Assembly (NCBI GenBank): GCA_022410635.1
Contig: JAJVDF010000140.1
Coordinates: 220,137 to 284,136 of the forward strand
Direction of reading: 5' to 3'
DNA: 64,000 nucleotides
From: Tretioscincus oriximinensis
Lineage: Eukaryota; Chordata; Lepidosauria; Squamata; Gymnophthalmidae
Shown here: positions 1-13,600 of the stretch, piece after piece
Position numbering within the stretch: the first letter of the stretch is position 1
How the letters are laid out: each line of letters starts with the position of its first letter
The notes under the pieces: generated by a model
The model's database searches: none
Seen by the model: only the letters and a program-made list of their open reading frames with translations
Told to the model about the DNA's origin: nothing
Position numbers and translations under genes: made by a program

Positions 1-608
1 GGCTACTATCTGACTGCAACAGGCTCTGACTGCACTATCTTGCTTTGTTCTTGTTGGACAAAGTACCATCAGTACAGACTGGCTGGAAACTTCAAAGGCC
101 AGATATGAAAGTTCTTTCTAAACTAAAATTCTCTAAACATTGCAAGCGTTTGTAATATAAGAAGGAGGAATCATTTCTCTCCTAAATTGAAAATGATCTG
201 CCACAAGGCCTTGGGCTAGAGGAAGAGCTGTTTCAGTTACAGAAGGCTTTAACAACTTCCCCTTTTAATTCATTTGGTTGAATGAATTGTATTTAAAATT
301 GCATTAATTGTATTTGTAGGAACTGCTTTAGTATGTCAGCATTTTAACTGCCTATTGTTGGTGTGATATATTATGTATGAAATCCGATAATTTTGTACCA
401 CCTTTTAGTGAAAACTCCATTATAAACATATGTTGTTGTTGTGATAATTATTATAATTATGAAGATGATATACTTTTTAAAAAGCCACTCATACAAATTT
501 ACACTAATTTATGCAGTGATGGATGGTTCCCAATTTAGGGGAGAGAATGATTCTTCGTTTCTTAGGATAAATAACAAGCAGTAAAAACTTTGTATTGCAT
601 TTATAAAG

Positions 609-997
609 TAGGCTGACCAGGTAAACCCCTTTTTTGGGGGGGGAACCCGGTTTTGGGGTGTCAACCCCGCACTCCCACAGGAGGCTACTTCCCTGCTTTT
701 TGCTGAGGGAAGTTTTTTTAAAAAATGATTTTTTTTAATAAAAAAAATCACTGCACAACCATTAGAGGGCTCTGGCAACTGGGGCCAGCTTCTTAACGCA
801 CCCTCCCCTCAGTAAAAAATTAAAAAATGCCAATTTCACACACACTTCCAAAAATTCTCACACACTTCCAAAAATTCTCACACGCTTCAAAAAATTCTCA
901 GGGAGGGATTTCATAAAGCTATGCATGTTGGTGTGTGATTTGCATATTAACGAATATTAATTACTCCAGTTGGGCCTCAGAAAATCTGGTCAGTCTA
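609..997 (+). mobile_element. hAT-like MITE, family A (389 bp)
   Basis: The termini are TAGGCTGACCAG and CTGGTCAGTCTA. They are flanked by 8-bp target duplications TTATAAAG and ATATAGAG (6 of 8 match). The interior has a G/C-homopolymer block, TTTGCTGAGG, repeats of CACACACTTCCAAAAATTCT, and GAATATTAATTA near the 3' end. No coding capacity. Confidence 0.8.
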
Positions 998-1063
998 ATA
1001 TAGAGAGGACTTACAACTGAAGGATCACAGGGTAGATTTGCGCTAAATTGTATTCTAGACTAT

Positions 1064-1194
1064 ATCTTGGAATAGAGCTTGTCCACCCACAAGCCAGGGT
1101 AAACTATGGCAGACCCCATTCAGAATTTGTCATAACCTACACTAGCATGTTCATGGTAGGTCCCTATTCCAGGACATACAGGCTAAGTGCAGCT
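1064..1194. repeat. Palindromic repeat family P1 copy
   Basis: This is a diverged copy of the element whose arms read GTGTAGACTATGGCAGGC and its complement. Here the arms are AAACTATGGCAGACCCCATT and CATAACCTACACTAGCATG. Confidence 0.55.
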
Positions 1195-1619
1195 TCATCC
1201 AGGGTATCTAAAAGTAAGAGAGTTTTAGCAGCTTTTATTTACATAATAAGCTGATGCATTTGATGAATTTCCTTTTCTCAGAAAGGATTAAAAATGTAAG
1301 AGCCCTGAGGTTTTTTGCTTCAGGTAACTCTGAGATGGGAGGTATTCCCATTGGAGGTGGTGGGTGCCCAATGTAGCTAGAAGAGATCTAAAGGGAAGTG
1401 TCACTGAGGACCAGAGAAGTCAAAGCAAATGGAAGGAGAGATAGTTCTAGAAAACCCCATGAGAGACTTCAATGAACCGGTTGAATTATGAACAGACTAA
1501 TGGAATAAGCCTGTTGCCTGAGTTCTTCCCGACTTCATATTCCTTCCTTAGAGTTAGGCTTAAAGTTACTATTATTTAATGTATTTAATTTATTTAATTC
1601 TAATAATGTATTTAATTTT

Positions 1620-1925
1620 TTAATTTCTTTCTTTGTCTCTCTCTTTCTTCCTCTCTCCTTCTTTCTTTCTCTCTTTATTTATACTTATTTCCCTCCCTAC
1701 ATCCAAAGGTCATAGGACGGCCAACAGTAAAATATCAACACAAAATTAACAAATTGAAAACAGTGTAAAATATCTAAAAGTGGGGACGAAAATGACATTT
1801 CCTCAGCCAAAGGCCAGGTAAAAAAGGTGCGTCTTCAAAGATCTTCTAAAACAATTCAACGATGGTGACAGATGCACCTTGAGGGGGAGACTATTCCATA
1901 GACTGGGGGCAATCACCGAGACTAG
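1620..1925 (-). repeat. Pyrimidine tract and retroposon remnant
   Basis: A CTTT-rich stretch (1620-1690) abuts a minus-oriented retroposon 3' segment. Its landmarks are AGGTCATAGGACGGCC, AGCCAAAGGCCAGG, and GGGGGAGACTATTCCATAGA. The same landmarks recur at 26655 and 46600. Confidence 0.55.
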
Positions 1926-2651
1926 GCATGATGGTTACTATCTATTTTTGCCCTGATGAACCATCTGTATCAGACTCCCATTACAATAGAAATATAAGTT
2001 TTGGCTTTAGTTTAGACTGTCAACTATTGCTCTCTACTACTGAAACATCTCCCACTTTTCCAGAAGAAAACCTTCACAAAGTGGCAGATACTAATAATAT
2101 GATAAATCTGAAACATCTGTCAATTCCTATATTCAACTGGTATCACATAAAATATTAAGCATTAGCAGCTGTCCTCAAAATACGCAAGATAACAAGCTTC
2201 CAGCTTATCAGATGTTCTTTGCAAGATGAGTAGATGGTAAAGTTATGCAATGTGACGTTTTTGCTGATCCTAATAATTCTAAGGAAGAAAGAGACCCATC
2301 GCTTAGAGGAGGGTAAATAGCCTGAAACAACCATCGGTTTTCTTTTGACAAACATCTGTGGACAATAACCCAAAATTGATGGTACTTTACTTCAACCTTG
2401 AACAAGGTTTCCTTGCACATTTTATATCATCAAAATACACAACATACAAACACCAGGAACAGAGAATTATCTCTTAATTTAATGTTTTAAGTTCTTTGGC
2501 ACACACACACAGAAAAAGAGAGGGAAAGGGGAAACGAAAGAATTGTACAGACAGAGCTGCTGATGCATTATTCTGATATCAAAAATAACTGTAGCTGTTT
2601 CCTATCCATTCCATTGGTTATAGGGCAGGGGGAATCTGTCTGAGACGAGTG

Positions 2652-2700
2652 AATTCTGCATTAAGTATCGTGTTAAACCTGATGACCCTAAAGTTCCCTT
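2652..2700 (+). repeat. CR1 3'-end remnant
   Basis: TTCTGCATTAAG followed by GATGACCCTAAAGTTCCCTT resembles the amniote CR1 3' tail (TTCTGCATTGAGCAG, then GATGACCCTGGAGGTCCCTT). Confidence 0.4.
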
Positions 2701-3053
2701 GAAAAAAATCTTGCAACTTGTGGATTTTTGCAGGAAGCTGCACTGTCAATCCCTGACACTAGGGGACAATACAGGACCACAAATAGAGCTCTCTGGTCTG
2801 TCACAAGCTCAGTTGGGAAAGCTGCTATTGCTGAGGAAAGTCTGCGAAGAGGAGAGCTTTCATTATGGAGGGATGAAAAGGAGACGAGCTCGTTCGAGTT
2901 GTACACCCTTGTGGATATTTGTTTACTGTTTCCTAGAAATAATTTCAGGAAGGAATTCAGCATTGGCTACCAATCCAACCATTTTTGATTTCTATAGACT
3001 TTGGCAACCTACTTCCATATGTTGTATTTTCATATTAGCAAAATGCTTTGTTG

Positions 3054-3210
<157 letters not shown>

Positions 3211-4099
3211 GCGTTTTTTCTGCCATTATTCAATTTAATTGCATTATCCCAAATAAACTGGTTTGTACCCTGTAATATACGTACTCCAGACAGAGAACCA
3301 CTAAGCAAAAAGGCAGGCAGATCCTTCCTTCCAGTTTGAAGGCAATGAAAGTGAGAGGGGATCTATGAAACAAATACATTTCCACTTTACTCTATTTACA
3401 TGTTTGTATATTTGTGTCCCCTTTTTGTTCACTTTATGCTTTTCCATTTATTCTTCATTATAATCACATTTTTGTCCTTTGAAAGTTGCTTCTTGTTGTC
3501 TAGAGGGAACCTGGGGTGGATGTTCTTGTAGCTTCCTCAGCCCAAGGAGCAGGGTGCTGCTGTTTTGCCCTGTCTTCAAAGTCACAAACAAGCCCCCTTT
3601 TATGTCATTTCAGCATTAAGCACCTCTATATGTGCTTAAATTATGGCAGAGCACAAAGGGCTTGGAATTACAGAAGGGTGTTAATCAAAGAAATCGTAAG
3701 AAAGGAGCAAGCTGATATTTTTTATCATGGCTGACATCATTAGGAATAGCAATAAACACTCTGTCTTGGTTTAAATCTTTCCTGGGGGGGGGTTTCTGTT
3801 GGATTTTGGGAATTACTCAAAAGTTTTCCCTGTAATGACTAGGGTTCCAAACAAGGATCAGTTAAGTGATTTCCCTCCTTCTCCTTCAAGCTGATCATGG
3901 ATGAAATTAAGATTCTGATGTTTCCGCCTACTCATGCTTCAGCTCCTCTCTTACACCCATCAGTCTATTACAGGATTGTTCAGTGGTCCTGATCTTGGTT
4001 GCTAGGATTCTTATAGCCCTGTTAGAGTATTATTTGTCCCCGCAGCCCTTTACTTCCTGTAATTTCCATCTACTGAACATCTCTGGGATTTGGGGTGTG

Positions 4100-4269
4100 T
4101 GTTGAAAACCTGGTTTTGGGGTGTCTCCCAGTTGTTTCTGAGGAAAAAGTTTTTTTTTTAAAAAAAAAATTTCAAAAAAAATTGATAAATTTTTTTCCTC
4201 AGAAAAAAACGGGAGGCACCCCAAAAACAGGTTTTAAACCCCCCCCCCAGGGGTCATCTGGTCAGCCTA
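4100..4269. mobile_element. Palindromic MITE, family A-short (left tip missing)
   Basis: Near-complementary arms GGTTTTGGGGTGTCTCCC and GGGAGGCACCCCAAAAAC surround an A/T core. The right end is intact, GGTCATCTGGTCAGCCTA. The left TAGGCTGACC tip is absent. Confidence 0.65.
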
Positions 4270-4749
4270 TTGTGGGGTATTTAACAGTCAAGATCTCCCA
4301 TGTATCTATCCAAACTTAGGATACATCTTGCATGTATCCTATTGAGAGATTTGCCTTTTTGTCCAGGTTGTTTTAGACCCTTCTAAATATTCAAATACAT
4401 ACCCTCTTCAAATTCTTTCACTAGTTGCCAATCTGAGCTAGGGTATGCTTACCATATACCTTAGGACATCCCAGAAAATTGTAATGTTTCCTGGCAGGAA
4501 TCTGGGAATTTGGGTAGATCCTGTATTTCTGAGGAAGCCTGTGATCTTTAAAAATTGATAACCCATTTTTTTAAAATTCTGGCTGCTCCTCCTCTTCCAT
4601 TGCGCCACTCATGCGGATACTATAATGAAGGGGAAGAAATGGGGCTACACAACATTGTGTCATGTGAACATGTATTCACATTTCACAGCCTAGAAAGGAC
4701 CAAGGCGGGCAAAGTATGCTTCTCTATAGCATTACTGCTCCTCTGACAT

Positions 4750-5160
4750 AACCAGAGCTATTACACAGAACTAGGACCAGGGGGCATTCCTTGAAGCTGA
4801 TAGGCAGAAGAATGAGGATAGACAAAGGAATATATTTTTTCTTCCAGAGGATCATTTGTCTATGGAATTTACTTCCAGAAGAGGTGGTGGTTGCTAGCAG
4901 CCTGGGTAGCTTTAAGACCAGATTAGACAAGTGAATTGAAGCCAAGTCTATCAATAGCTATTAGAATGGATCTGTTGATATTGGCTCCAGGATAGAGCAA
5001 CTGGCAGTATTCTTGAAAAACCATGCAGTGTCTCAAGAATAGGTGAAGATTTTGCCGCCTTCTGCTTCAGACTGCTCAGGTGCAATTGGTGGGCCACTGT
5101 GTAGGACAGAATGCTGAACTAGATGGTGTCTGACCCCATTCAACAGGACTTTTCTTTATT
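4750..5160 (+). mobile_element. CR1 LINE 3' fragment (old)
   Basis: Decayed ORF2 C-terminus (ACTAGGACCAGGGGGCATTC, then TGGAATTTACTTCCAGAAGA) is followed by the 3' UTR and ends near TTCAACAGGACTTTTCTT. It is more diverged than the copy at 28497. Confidence 0.75.
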
Positions 5161-6866
5161 CAAAGTTCCTGCAAGATTAGACTCCCCCCCCCTCCTCCCG
5201 CCCAGGCTGCTACCCTTGCTCAAGACAGCAGCTCTAAGCTGCCACCTGAATCTTTCCTCTTGTACCTGCATCCTGAAAATTAACCAAGGTTCTGCTAAAA
5301 AAAACATTCTGATATTCTTAAATATCCCTCAGATTTTGAGATCTCCAAGTTGCAATGTGTGAAGATGAATGGCCTGTCACTCGCATAAATGTTCCCCCCA
5401 GTTACAGGGATCATAAAACTTGGATTTGGTTTCTCCCATGTTGCAGTTGGAGGGCAGAACTGGAGAGCAGGTGAAGGAAGACTTGACCGTTCGGGTTTTG
5501 TCAGTTGAAATAAACTAATTTAATGTTTGAAAAATAAAAAGATTTATGGGGATGCAGCCTTGTAAAAAAATAAAATAAATGCATCCACTGAAATATAAAA
5601 CAAAAGAATTAAAATGTATCCAGCTATGCGATCTGTTTGTCTTGGAGCAAAACGGAGAGGCAAATGTGTTCCCAGCAGCTTTGGTTTCCAAGCTGCTATA
5701 GAAGTACGGAGGATAGGAAGTGTCAGTCGCAACACCAATGTATATAGCCGGAAAAGTTTCTGCTCAAGCACCTGCCTTTGTTGAAAATTCAGCCCCAGAT
5801 GCAAGAGAATCAAAAGCAGATGTAGAATTTGACACCCACTATTCCTTTTCTCCCTTGGTGTCCTTTCAGTCGTCATTTTGACTCCTTGCGGTTTTTAAAT
5901 CAAAAGAGTTCTCTGACGCCTGTTGACCCCCTTCTGGTGTATTTACAGTACATACAAGGGCCATGTAGTCATAGAGAAGGAAGTTTCCCACATCTGTGGG
6001 CCTGTGAGTTCTCTCTCTCTTTGGTTCTAATGCAAAACAAATGCTAGGCACTCTCCCGGCTTCACCCATCCATGTAATAAATAAAGGAGGGAGGCCACCT
6101 CTTACTGTAAAAATAACAAACTTGACTCTACATTGCATGCTGGGCATGAGGTGACCCTTGAAAGACAAATATTTAAGTACAATAAAAGGCATCCTGGGGC
6201 CTGGGCTTGGGGAGCCATTTCTAGATGACTTATAAACCATTGCAAGATCAGGCTTCTTGATTGGGTGGGCTGGGAGACAGAATGGTAATTTCATTTACGG
6301 TTCCCTGCTGTTGGACAGGATGGATATTACTTCTCTACTTGGTCTCCCAAACCAGTCTTAGAGTCTAGTGTGTTAATAGAAATAATAGACGGGGGGAACC
6401 ACTACAGTTACTATCCGATTAATTCTTAAAAGCAGAGTTATTGAAGATATACTGTGAAGGTTGAGATTGTAACCACATTCAGATGGCAAATATGAAGGAC
6501 AGGATTGTGAAATGTGGCTATATTTGATGTTAAGGAAGGCTAAATCAGAGCAAAGGCAAACCTCTCTCTAGGTGACTGGGATTTTGAGAAAAAGGAGAAA
6601 TAGGGCTTCTCTTGGTTGAGCCATCTTTCACACTCCACTGCAATCCAACGTCTGATTCTGTCCCAGAAAATGTTCCAAAGGGCCTGCTGTCCACTTGTGA
6701 TTCCTGCTATGGCCTACACTAGCCCAGAATAGTATGCAGATAGTAGGCCTCTTAGACCACTCTCTGGAACAGAATATGGGCATGTGCAAATCAGGCCCAA
6801 GTCTCCAAATATTATCCAAGTTGATGGGACCAGCACAAGCTCTCCAGTGTTATCCAGGATCATGGT

Positions 6867-7032
6867 AGGGTTACCACAAAAAACAAAGATAGCATTTTGG
6901 AGCTTCAGTGGATGTGGAAAAGAAGAACTTTCACCAGATGTTGCAGCCATTATAAGCCAGATCTGGTACAAATTCCTCTCTCCCCATATACTAAATCTGC
7001 AAAATTCCTGTCCTGTTTTTTGTGGTAACCTT
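6867..7032. mobile_element. Palindromic MITE, family P2 (near full length)
   Basis: The inverted termini are AGGGTTACCACAAAAAACA and TTTTTTGTGGTAACCTT. Internal arms include GTGGATGTGGAAAAGA and the centre TTATAAGC. The whole element is one imperfect palindrome. Confidence 0.7.
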
Positions 7033-7253
7033 CAGTTATGTCATTTGGGGTTTTCTAACTCAACTGCTGTCTTATAATATTTGTTAATTATTATTTACAA
7101 GATAGTTGTAAAAATACCTAAAACTCTCAGTATGCATGCCGGTATAGTCTAGGAAAATCCTGAGAATTTACGGAACTTAATACAAGGAACTGACTACATT
7201 AAAATTAGTAGGCAATGTCTTAATTTCACAATTATATTACTATAGCTATTACA

Positions 7254-7259
7254 TTTAAT
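7254..7259 (-). promoter_or_regulatory. Candidate COPZ2 poly(A) signal (ATTAAA)
   Basis: An ATTAAA hexamer lies about 330 bp downstream of the COPZ2 stop on the minus strand. No AATAAA was seen between it and the one overlapping the stop. The assignment is by position only. Confidence 0.25.
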
Positions 7260-7584
7260 CATTGCAAGAATGCTATCGCAAAGCATTTCTTTTCGGGTCA
7301 ATAGAATAATATCTGATGTAACCTGCAACTTCAACTCAGTGACTTCTTTAGCATAACAAAACATTCCTCCTTCTTCCATCCTTCCAAATTCCCACAAACA
7401 ACCCAGATTGTCATCTATAGCACATGTGGAAAAGAGAAGCCTATGGCCATAATTTTAAATAATCAATACATTTTGCTTCAAAGAAGCCTCATCCTTATAG
7501 ACATTACTGGAAAAGCTGAAATGAACCAATTTAAGAAACAATAAATCAGAACCCCACCAATACTGTATCTTTTGTACAGGTGTT

Positions 7585-7632
7585 TTATTTTAACAGGGAC
7601 CACTTGATTTGTTCTTTGGCAGACTGCAAAAC
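7585..7632 (-). CDS. COPZ2: COPZ2 terminal coding exon 9
   Basis: This exon has 15 codons, [15 protein letters not shown], then TAA. The acceptor is CTTTACAG. The C-terminus is identical to human zeta-2. The hexamer AATAAA overlaps the stop codon on the minus strand. Confidence 0.97.
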   Translation of the reverse strand, partial: VLQSAKEQIKWSLLK

Positions 7633-10600
7633 CTGTAAAGAGGAGAGAAAAGGGAAATAAATTATATTTGACTCATTGACTTCATTTTTTTTGTCAACAA
7701 ACTAGATCAGGCTGAACTATGCCACCTTGTATACTTTTACTATCACTCCTACCATCTTTCTCCTTGACCGTGTTGGACAGTTAGCTGACCAAAGCTGGAA
7801 ACCAATAATATGTGGACATCCTGATATTCCCCAAATATTCAACCATTACCCTTTTCATGGTCTTTACAACTTCTACTCTCAATTATGCTTCGTGATATTA
7901 AAGTGGACCTGAAAACCCTCTTTCTATATTTGTGTTTTGTTGGCTTCTTCCACTACTGAACATCTATCCAACAATTTATTCAGTCTTGGTCCAAACTACA
8001 TTTCTTTCAATCCACACTTGAAATAAATACACACAGCACATACACTATGCCCCAACACTGATAGTTTTGAAAACACACATTATATAGGCCTGATCTTGCA
8101 TGATGTACTGAAAGAGTTAATGGAATTGCTTTTTCAAACTATACAAGCAGTTAAATCTGTTCCTATAAGTCAGAAAGAATCAACATTGACCCTTTCACCT
8201 TAAGTATTCTGTACCAGGGTCAAACCACAGCATCCCTCTAAAAATATTCTTATAGAACAAATAACTCAATCCACAAAAATACAAAATACAAATGAAGTTC
8301 AAACAGCATATGGTTGTTGAAAACAATGGTTTCCTGAAATATATTTTCAACAGCTGAACATACTTAAACCATTACTAGGAACATCCATTAGGGTGATTTG
8401 GGACTCCAAACCCTATTTCTAGTCCCAAATGAATATACATAGCTATACAGATAAGGGGAAGGTGTTTAACTTGCTGCATTGTTCATTTCTGTCCTGTAAT
8501 GGGTGTTTATGCATGAGAAATAAGTCTTTGTAAAGCCTAACTGAAATGATTACATTCCTCTAACTAGTATGGCACTTTGGAAGTCTAACACCAGCTAAGA
8601 AACCACACAGCTACATTGAACACTAGGTGGCAGGTGAGATTTTCAGATGACGAAGATGTGGTCACAGAATGGAAAATTAGGCTTCAGGAAGCTTCAGGAT
8701 TTTGTTGGCTCCCTGGGCAACACGACAGCAAAGGCTTCTCAATTCTGTCTGGGTTATTCCTCCTTTAAAAAAAGGCTTAACTGTGACTAGATCACAGTGA
8801 ATTAGGCATGAGCAAGTTTAGTTTACATACATACACAAGTGTGCTTGTGAGCATGTATATAACACCCATTTATGAGAAACTTAAGGGGTTCATAAACCAT
8901 TGCATGCTAGTAGGCCTTTTAGTTCCCACCAGGAGTCAGACACGACTCAGTGGTACCCAACAGCAAGTGTGGGCAAAGGGGAGCCCTAACCTAGACATGC
9001 TGCAGAAGGCATTGTATTTTTCACTGTCAGATTCACACGCCTTCCCCATTTTCTTCCCTGCCGCTTTGCCAGTCCTAGGGAAAGTGCAGCAGTACTTGAT
9101 AGGTGACTTGTAGTCCCACAGCACTAGTTAAAGGAATTGATGACGGCAATTACCCCAGACTGCTACTGTGCCACTGTTGGCTAATGTAGACTTAAAGCTG
9201 GTTTACTTCCTGTTCCTAAAAAAACCTGGACAGTGTAATTTTCTGAAGTGGCCTCAGGATTTCTAAGTGACTATTGATAGCATCCTTATTAAGTTATACA
9301 TCATGAGGGTTAAATTACAAAAACAAAACACAAACAACACCCTACAAATGTATATGGGATTGGGCTAATGTATACCTACATATATAGTTCTTTACAACAT
9401 CGATCCTACATAAATACTTGTCCTTATTTCAATAATCATTCGGTATAGCTATAAAACAGGGGAAATGTTTCTCAGAGTGAAGGTAAAAAGCTCTTGTTCT
9501 CAAGTAGTTTTGTGGTAAAATCAATTCACAATCCTTTATTTGCTTCTTAGGGGGATCGAAGGAGCTTTCTGCCTTTGTTCCAATGCACCACAAGATGGCG
9601 TCACGTTGCTTATGTGGGTCATGATTGGCTGCCACTAGAACTGCAGATAGGATGGAGAAGCAGCTTCAAGCAATGTGAGATAAACAGTGAATAGTGTGCT
9701 CTTGAGAAGTCTACAAAGCTCTTATCACTGACTAAGATGAAGGGATAAGAACATAGGAGAAGCCTTGCTGGATCAGTCTGCAACTAATTTAATCCAGCAT
9801 CCTGTTTCAAAGTGATCCACCAATTGCCTCGGAGGCTTCTCAACCAGAAAATAACGGAAAACCCTTACCTGGTTTCAACTTTCTCAAAATGGTCTTTAAT
9901 GGTTATGGTGTTGTTTCAACATGTCCTTCAGTCCTGAAGAACAGGACTAAAGCAGGACTAAAAAATGTGGGGGAGAAATAACCCAAATGGGAGGTGGTAT
10001 CAAAGCCACCAGCATACCAGTCCTCCATGAGTTTGCCTAACCCTTTCTCAAAACTATTCAAACTGATTGCTGTCACCTTCTCTTCTGGTAGTGAACTCCA
10101 TAGACCCTCTGCGAGAAAAAACATTTCTCTTTTATCAGTCTCCTGCCTACGCAATGCTGTCATGTTCTCTCAGGAAGCCAAGTGTAAGAACGTTGAAGAA
10201 AATAGCCATGCATTTGTTAAATTGAGGCAACTATAAATAACAAGCAATACATAGGTTCAGAATATTAGACTTTGGTCATGCAGTGTTTTCTTCCTCTGCA
10301 GCTTGCTGGACTATTTTCTAGGGCCTAAAATGGTCAGTGTTTGCTAGCTCCTGACATAATGTAACTGTGATATGCTTTCTCCTAGAAGTATGCTTTTGAT
10401 AAGCCCATTAAATTGAGCTTTTGCCATAAATGCACAGCTGGGGAAATCGTATCCCAAGTGACGAAAGCAAGCAGATTTTTCCGGGAAGATGTTTTTTGCT
10501 AGTGCGATAACAGCAGCAAGAGTGAATAAAGTGACCAGTTTTAATAAAGCCAGCTACTTACTCCAAGGCAGTAGACAAGAAGAGGCAGTTAGTGCGGAGT

Positions 10601-13600
10601 TAGAAAGGNCTGTAGGGGACCCACCCCCTGTCCTCTTGGTCTAGGCCATCAGGATTAGCCTGGAGAAGATGCCCTACACGGAGACGGCTGGTAAGGTGAG
10701 TGCTGAAACAACTAGGAAGACAGTGAACGAGTAATCGGTGTGTCATTATCAACATTCCCCACATTTTCAAACCCTGCTTGGTTGAAGCACGTTTGATTTT
10801 AAGGCAGCTTCTTTACAACGTGTTGTTCTTCTGCTTCCAATTTACAAAGAGTTGTCATCATTTTAGGCTTATTTGGATACATAGGGAATTTGCAGAAGGT
10901 GCACAAGTTTCTCATTTTGTATTTCCAAGAAAAGACAGTCCTATCACAGAGATTGAACGCTGCAAGGAGGAACACCTCTGAGAGCAAGAATTAAAATTAA
11001 TCAGGGGGCTATTTGGTTTCAGTGTGTTCAGATCCTCTTGTCAAGAAAGGGCTTGAAGAGAGGAAAAACACCCACCAACATGTTTGAGCCCCCAGCTGTT
11101 CATACATCCATGGTTATATGCTGCTGGCGTTGCATTTCAGGCGTGTCTCCTAACATAAAAGGTTTGTTGCCACTTTAACGCTGCTTGTCTCTACTGCAAG
11201 CACACTGAGCCCTGATTTGTGAAGAGAGACATAACAATGGGAAGTCAGTGTCATTATTTGCAGTGAGCAGATTGTCAATCTATTCTACTCCTGCTCTTAG
11301 TTGACTGCAGGAAAAAGCGTTCAGTTTCATTTGCCACGTCCTTTCTTCCTTATCCAAAGAGAGCTCAGGTATCCTTGGCTTCAGTAAAGGAGACAGATAA
11401 CCTTTCCATCAAGATAATCTAAGCAGATTTGGAATATATATAAACTGCATGGAGTCTCTATAGTTTAAATAAACAAGTACGTATATACACATGGTATGCA
11501 AATGTATCTAATATGAGTTCTACTGCAGCCAAGCCTGTTTTCTGATAGGCAAGAAACTGATCCCTATTGCAGTTTCACAATACTTCATTGCTGAATTTTA
11601 ATCCATGTTTCGTAAAGGTAATTGTGCACTTCTTTTGTAAGGTGTGCATTGGAGTGTCAAATCCTGTTTTCGACAATCTTTCAGCCCATTTCTAAGGTAC
11701 ACTTTGAAAATTAATTCTCCAAACAGAAATTTGTGGCCGGATAAATTTCCTTTCTCCCTTTTCTTCCCACCTCTAGAAACTGTTTTAACATGCAAATTTT
11801 GTATTTTTGCTTTTGGTGTTGGGCATCCTGAGACCTTCGAATGTGGGGTGGGGTATAAGTATAAAAAATAAAATAAATAAATAAAACAAAACAAAACATT
11901 CAGCACATGAGGTCGTTTCTGCAGGCCCACAAGAACCCCGAAGTTTGGCAAAAGACTGTAAAAAATATTTTAAAAATAAATCAGATTGCATTGGAACAGT
12001 CAACAAGAACTGAACTTCTGCACACAATAGAGGGTGACTTCTGGTTGGAGAGATAAACCAAGTCTGTGTTTATTCACAGCAGACATAGCTAAGGTGCTCA
12101 AAATTGCTTTAAAGATGGTGGCCCTTTTGGGCTCATGCTCTACTGCTTTTTTTAGTCAAGAATATTTATGAGAGGGGCTAGGGAGGGGCTCTTAGTGCAC
12201 GTGCTGGTTCAGTTTACCAGGAAGTGCAAAATAGCCCAGAATATTCTACAAGAAGGTATATATTCCTGACTGTAATGCTAAAGAAGTTCACCGTTTTTGC
12301 AATATTTTGCTGCCCATTCCCTTTACTAGCTAATCAGAGTCGACAACTGTGCACCCAGCTAAGTATCTGCTTAGAGGCCAAGTTTCAAAAGGTTTAGGGA
12401 GACTTACCTGAGTGACAGTGTGTTCTGACAGAGCTGTGTCATCCACCTAAAAGAGGCAGCAAATGGGTCAGGAAAGTGACTAGTTTGAATGATTAGAAGA
12501 CCAAGGAGGATAAAATCAAAGAACAAGCCAAAGCAAGGTCAAAGACACTATAAAAAGTAGAAGCATTCCTTTTAGAAAAGTACCATTCCCACTGCACAAA
12601 TAATCTAGTTTGGGGTGCAAGAATATGAATTGAATTCCATTTCTCTTCTTTGCCCACAGATGAAACTTTCAAGTCTTACTGGAGTCAGGAAACAGGATTA
12701 TTCATCCGTGAAAACATTCACTTCTGGAGAGGGAAAAGGGAGAACCAGAAACCCCACTCTCCCCAACCAAAAGACAGCTGAGGGGTGTGTATGAAGAAGA
12801 AGGTGACATGTCCAGCTTTTGTTCCCTATAAGGGACAAAATAATCTCAGCTGCTCCAACTCCCTTTGGATGATAACAGTGGATTATAAAAACCCTTCTTC
12901 TTTTTTATGACTTCAACAGTTGCTTTTTTCCTGTTGAATTTACAAAGGAAAAAAGCAGTGATGGCGAGTAAAATCTCACTTACACCCTTGCAAGTGAGTT
13001 TAAAGGAAAGGTTTTCCTATGAATTTACCTTCCCAGCTACAAAGTGAGCCAAGAACTAATGTCAAAACAGCCAGCAACGATGATGTAAGTCCTTTTAGCG
13101 TTATATACACAGGGCTGCTGTCTGGATGCATCCTCTGTCTGCTCAAACAGCCATGTAAGGCTGGAGTTCTTTAGGGGATGTCAGCAGCTCCTGTTCCGCA
13201 ACAGCTTTCAGTACCACACACATTTGTCTATGGTTCAAAACAGCCCACAAACAAAGTTATTTTAAATTTTGGGTGCACAGATATAGTACACAACATGACT
13301 AAAAACAAAACATGCAACAAGCCCATGTTAGTCTTATGCAAACACTAAGAAGTATATCAAAATTGTGGGGAATTTGAGTGAACCACAGACGTAAGCTTCT
13401 CAAGTCAAAATAAGCTTTTCAAACCCTTAAAACTACTTGCCAAACAATACCTATAAAGGATTTCATCACGCTGTCCATACACATACTGTTCATGTCTTGG
13501 ATGTGACCCACACTACACAAATTTATACAGCACTACCTTTCTCTCCAAACCATGGCACATATCCATGTTAACCCACTCTTTCTTTGTACAATTGCAAACT

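Larger units (their letters stand above)
7633..12407 (-). other. COPZ2 intron 8
   Basis: Canonical GT-AG intron of 4775 bp. It holds a CR1 copy (9748-10175) with a P3 element inside it and a retroposon tail (11805-11885). The remainder is unique AT-rich sequence with no recognised exon. Confidence 0.85.
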
